Position numbers and translations under genes: made by a program
Shown here: in pieces, positions 62,228-64,000 of the stretch
Numbering within the stretch: position 1 is the first letter of the stretch
Layout: each line of letters opens with the position of its first letter
The notes under the pieces: generated by a model
The model's database searches: none
What the model saw: only the letters and a program-made list of their open reading frames with translations
What the model was told of the DNA's origin: nothing
DNA from: Streptomyces sp. SCSIO 30461
Lineage (GTDB): Bacteria; Actinomycetota; Actinomycetes; Streptomycetales; Streptomycetaceae
Direction: 5' to 3'
DNA length: 64,000 nt
Assembly (NCBI RefSeq): GCF_037023745.1
Contig: NZ_CP146101.1
Location: 3,154,001 to 3,218,000 of the forward strand

Positions 62228-62984
62228 ACTCCGCCCGGTGGTGCACCCGGCGGGTGTGAAGGACCGGCGCAGCGGTGAGCACTGGGGCGGCCGCCTCTAC
62301 ATGCGGGAGATCTCGCTGCGCATCACCCGTGTCCTGGTCACCACCAAGGTCACGCCCAACCAGCTGACCTACCTGATGACCCTGGCCGGTGTGCTGGCCC
62401 TGCCCGCCCTGCTGGTGCCGGGCATCTGGGGCGCCGTGCTCGGCGTCGTGATGGTCCAGCTCTACCTGCTGCTGGACTGCGTGGACGGCGAGGTCGCCCG
62501 CTGGAAGAAGCAGTACTCCCTGTCCGGCGTGTACCTGGACCGGGTCGGCGCGTATCTGTGCGACGCCGCGGTGCTGACCGGCTTCGGGCTGCGCGCGGCC
62601 GACCTGTGGGGAGGTGGGCAGATCGACTGGCTGTGGGCCTTCCTCGGCACCCTGGCCGCGCTCGGTGCCATCCTGATCAAGGCCGAGACCGACCTGGTCG
62701 GTGTTGCCCGCCACCAGGCCGGGATGGAACCGGTGAAGGAAGCTGCGGCGGAGCCGCGCTCCTCCGGGATGGCGCTCGCCAGGCGGGCCGCGGCCGCGCT
62801 GAAGTTCCACCGGCTGGTGCTCGGCATCGAGGCGTCGCTGCTCATCCTGGTGCTCGCCATCGCCGACCAGATCCGGGGCGACCTGTTCTTCACCCGCCTC
62901 GGCGTCGCCGTGCTCGCGGGTATCGCGCTGCTCCAGACCGTGCTGCACCTCGTGTCGATCCTCGTCTCCAGCAGGCTGAGGTGA
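62205..62984 (+). CDS. second CDP-alcohol phosphatidyltransferase-family protein, altered motif
   Basis: A 259-aa polytopic membrane protein. The motif reads LDCVDGEVARWKKQYSLSGV then YLDRVGAYLCD. The first three Asp and the A-R-x8-G part are present, but the fourth Asp, the proposed general base (D-x3-D), is Ala. Four or five spans surround it. An N-terminal soluble stretch has HPAGVKDRRSGEHWGGRLYMREISL. It starts inside the end of the dehydrogenase gene (23-base overlap) and has no ribosome site of its own, so it depends on coupling. Either another residue acts as base or it works together with the first transferase. Confidence 0.83.
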   Translation: MPRPSVAELRPVVHPAGVKDRRSGEHWGGRLYMREISLRITRVLVTTKVTPNQLTYLMTLAGVLALPALLVPGIWGAVLGVVMVQLYLLLDCVDGEVARWKKQYSLSGVYLDRVGAYLCDAAVLTGFGLRAADLWGGGQIDWLWAFLGTLAALGAILIKAETDLVGVARHQAGMEPVKEAAAEPRSSGMALARRAAAALKFHRLVLGIEASLLILVLAIADQIRGDLFFTRLGVAVLAGIALLQTVLHLVSILVSSRLR

Positions 62985-62992
62985 GCGGGGCC

Positions 62993-63898
62993 ATGACCAG
63001 TGACAGCACGACCGACGGCATGAAGCTCGGTGCCGTCATCATCACGATGGGCAACCGCCCCGACGATCTGCGCGCCCTGCTCGACTCCGTCACCAAGCAG
63101 GAGGGCGAGCCGGTCGAGGTGGTCGTGGTCGGCAACGGCGCCCCCGTGACCGGTGTGGACGGCTTCCCGTTCGTACGGACCGTCGATCTGCCCGAGAACC
63201 TGGGGATCCCGGGCGGGCGCAACGTCGGCATCGAGGCATTCGGGCCCGCCGGTACGCAAGTCGACGCGCTGCTGTTCCTCGACGACGACGGTCTGCTGCC
63301 CGACAACGACACCGCGGAACGGGTGCGCCGGGCCTTCGCCGACGATCCGAGCCTGGGCATCGTCAGCTTCCGGATCGCCGACCCGGAGACCGGTGCCACC
63401 CAGCGCCGCCATGTGCCGCGGCTGAGGGCGTCCGACCCGATGCGCTCCTCGCGTGTGACGACCTTCCTGGGCGGCGCCAACGCCGTCCGCACCGAGGTCA
63501 TCGCGCAGGTCGGCGGGCTCCCGGACGACTTCTTCTACGCCCACGAGGAGACCGATCTCGCCTGGCGGGCGCTGGACGCCGGCTGGATGATCGACTACCG
63601 CTCCGACATGGTGCTGCACCACCCCACCACCCCGCCGTCGCGGCATGCGGTCTACCACCGCATGGTGGCTCGCAACCGAGTGTGGCTGGCTCGTCGCAAT
63701 CTGCCTGCGCCCCTGGTGCCGCTGTATCTCGGCGTGTGGATTCTTCTCACACTCGCCAGGCGTCCTTCGACGTCGGCGCTCAAGGCGTGGTTCGGTGGAT
63801 TCAAGGAAGGCTGGACGACTCCGTGCGGACCCCGTAGGCCCATGAAGTGGCGTACGGTGTGGCGGCTGACAAGGCTGGGCCGACCACCGGTCGTATGA
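62993..63898 (+). CDS. family 2 glycosyltransferase
   Basis: A 301-aa GT2 enzyme, GT-A fold. Landmarks: LGAVIITMGNRPDDLRALL, VVVVGNG, the donor-loop ENLGIPGGRNVGIEA, the metal motif LLFLDDDGLLPDND, and the acceptor/base region GGLPDDFFYAHEETDLAWRA. A hydrophobic stretch near residue 240 (LVPLYLGVWILLTLA) may hold it at the membrane. The ATG at 62993 follows GAGGTGA at seven bases; a GTG at 62981 in frame is the alternative. It is last in the operon and could glycosylate the lipid or polymer made by the phosphatidyltransferases. Confidence 0.9.
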   Translation: MTSDSTTDGMKLGAVIITMGNRPDDLRALLDSVTKQEGEPVEVVVVGNGAPVTGVDGFPFVRTVDLPENLGIPGGRNVGIEAFGPAGTQVDALLFLDDDGLLPDNDTAERVRRAFADDPSLGIVSFRIADPETGATQRRHVPRLRASDPMRSSRVTTFLGGANAVRTEVIAQVGGLPDDFFYAHEETDLAWRALDAGWMIDYRSDMVLHHPTTPPSRHAVYHRMVARNRVWLARRNLPAPLVPLYLGVWILLTLARRPSTSALKAWFGGFKEGWTTPCGPRRPMKWRTVWRLTRLGRPPVV

Positions 63899-64000
63899 CC
63901 GGCCGTGGTCTGAGAGCATCGGGCGTAATCCGGGTCCTGGCCGCCACCTGAGCGCCCAAACTGACGCGCATCTTGAACACGAAAGTTTCAACTTGTGAGT
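63899..64000. other. terminal 102 bases, no gene
   Basis: The sequence becomes AT-richer towards the end. TTGAA-CACGAAAGT-TTCAA at about 63973-63991 is an imperfect palindrome that may belong to the promoter of the next gene. No terminator hairpin is obvious after the glycosyltransferase. Confidence 0.3.

Overview
The window is high-GC actinobacterial chromosome and most likely Streptomyces. The base composition, the many GTG and TTG starts, and the gene content all fit: a WhiB-family regulator, an SsgA-like sporulation protein, an XRE/DUF397 pair, DUF574 methyltransferase, DinB/mycothiol-type protein, LigD-type polymerase and a type I IPP isomerase. From memory (not checked), the gene order resembles the Streptomyces coelicolor interval around SCO6700-SCO6757 (ssgD about SCO6722, the SCO6745 family, idi about SCO6750), which lies just before the hopanoid cluster.

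Layout. 70-5347: an alpha/beta hydrolase, a Nudix gene overlapping an ECF-type sigma factor fused to a membrane span and a CAP domain, a metallophosphoesterase, and a conserved unknown. 5560-8925: XRE regulator, DUF397, DUF574 methyltransferase, DinB protein and a membrane protein. 9092-13599: a two-gene sugar operon (GH4 then GH38). 13694-17868: a YchJ-like protein, two gene relics, and a divergent LigC-type ligase / LigD-type polymerase pair. 18098-25674: WhiB, an SDR with a zinc ribbon, an acyl-ACP desaturase with a palindromic operator, DDAH, an ABC-F ATPase behind an attenuator-like leader, an SsgD-like protein and a secreted beta-propeller. 25699-27733: a MITE and an IS1182-family element side by side, sharing a CTAG. 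27909-31307: YciI, endonuclease V, GNAT, a saccharopine-dehydrogenase-like reductase and a frameshifted MmcQ gene.

31438-38689: a beta-oxidation cluster (alpha-methylacyl-CoA racemase-like, acyl-CoA dehydrogenase, thiolase, FadB-type fusion) with a palindrome over its promoter, ending in a strong terminator and followed by a MerR regulator. 39164-45075: a small tail-anchored protein, secreted sphingomyelinase-like enzyme, MpaB-family oxygenase, and secreted M1 and M14 metallopeptidases. 45186-56166: a second ABC-F operon, acetyltransferases, Tex, an SCO6745-family protein, a GlxA/DJ-1 pair, enoyl-CoA hydratase, an RsbW-like ATPase and Idi. 56242-58332: a CDF metal exporter and GalE.

58588-63898 is the most interesting segment. 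It is a tightly overlapping operon with a CDP-alcohol phosphatidyltransferase (apparently initiated at CTG), a sugar/polyol-phosphate nucleotidyltransferase, an archaeal-type glycerol-1-phosphate dehydrogenase homologue, a second CDP-alcohol phosphatidyltransferase with an altered catalytic motif, and a GT2 glycosyltransferase, with galE divergent. Together they suggest a pathway that makes a nucleotide-activated polyol phosphate (possibly sn-glycerol-1-phosphate) and moves it onto a membrane acceptor that is then glycosylated. That is inference; I know of no description of such a pathway in Streptomyces. Nothing coding is seen after 63898.
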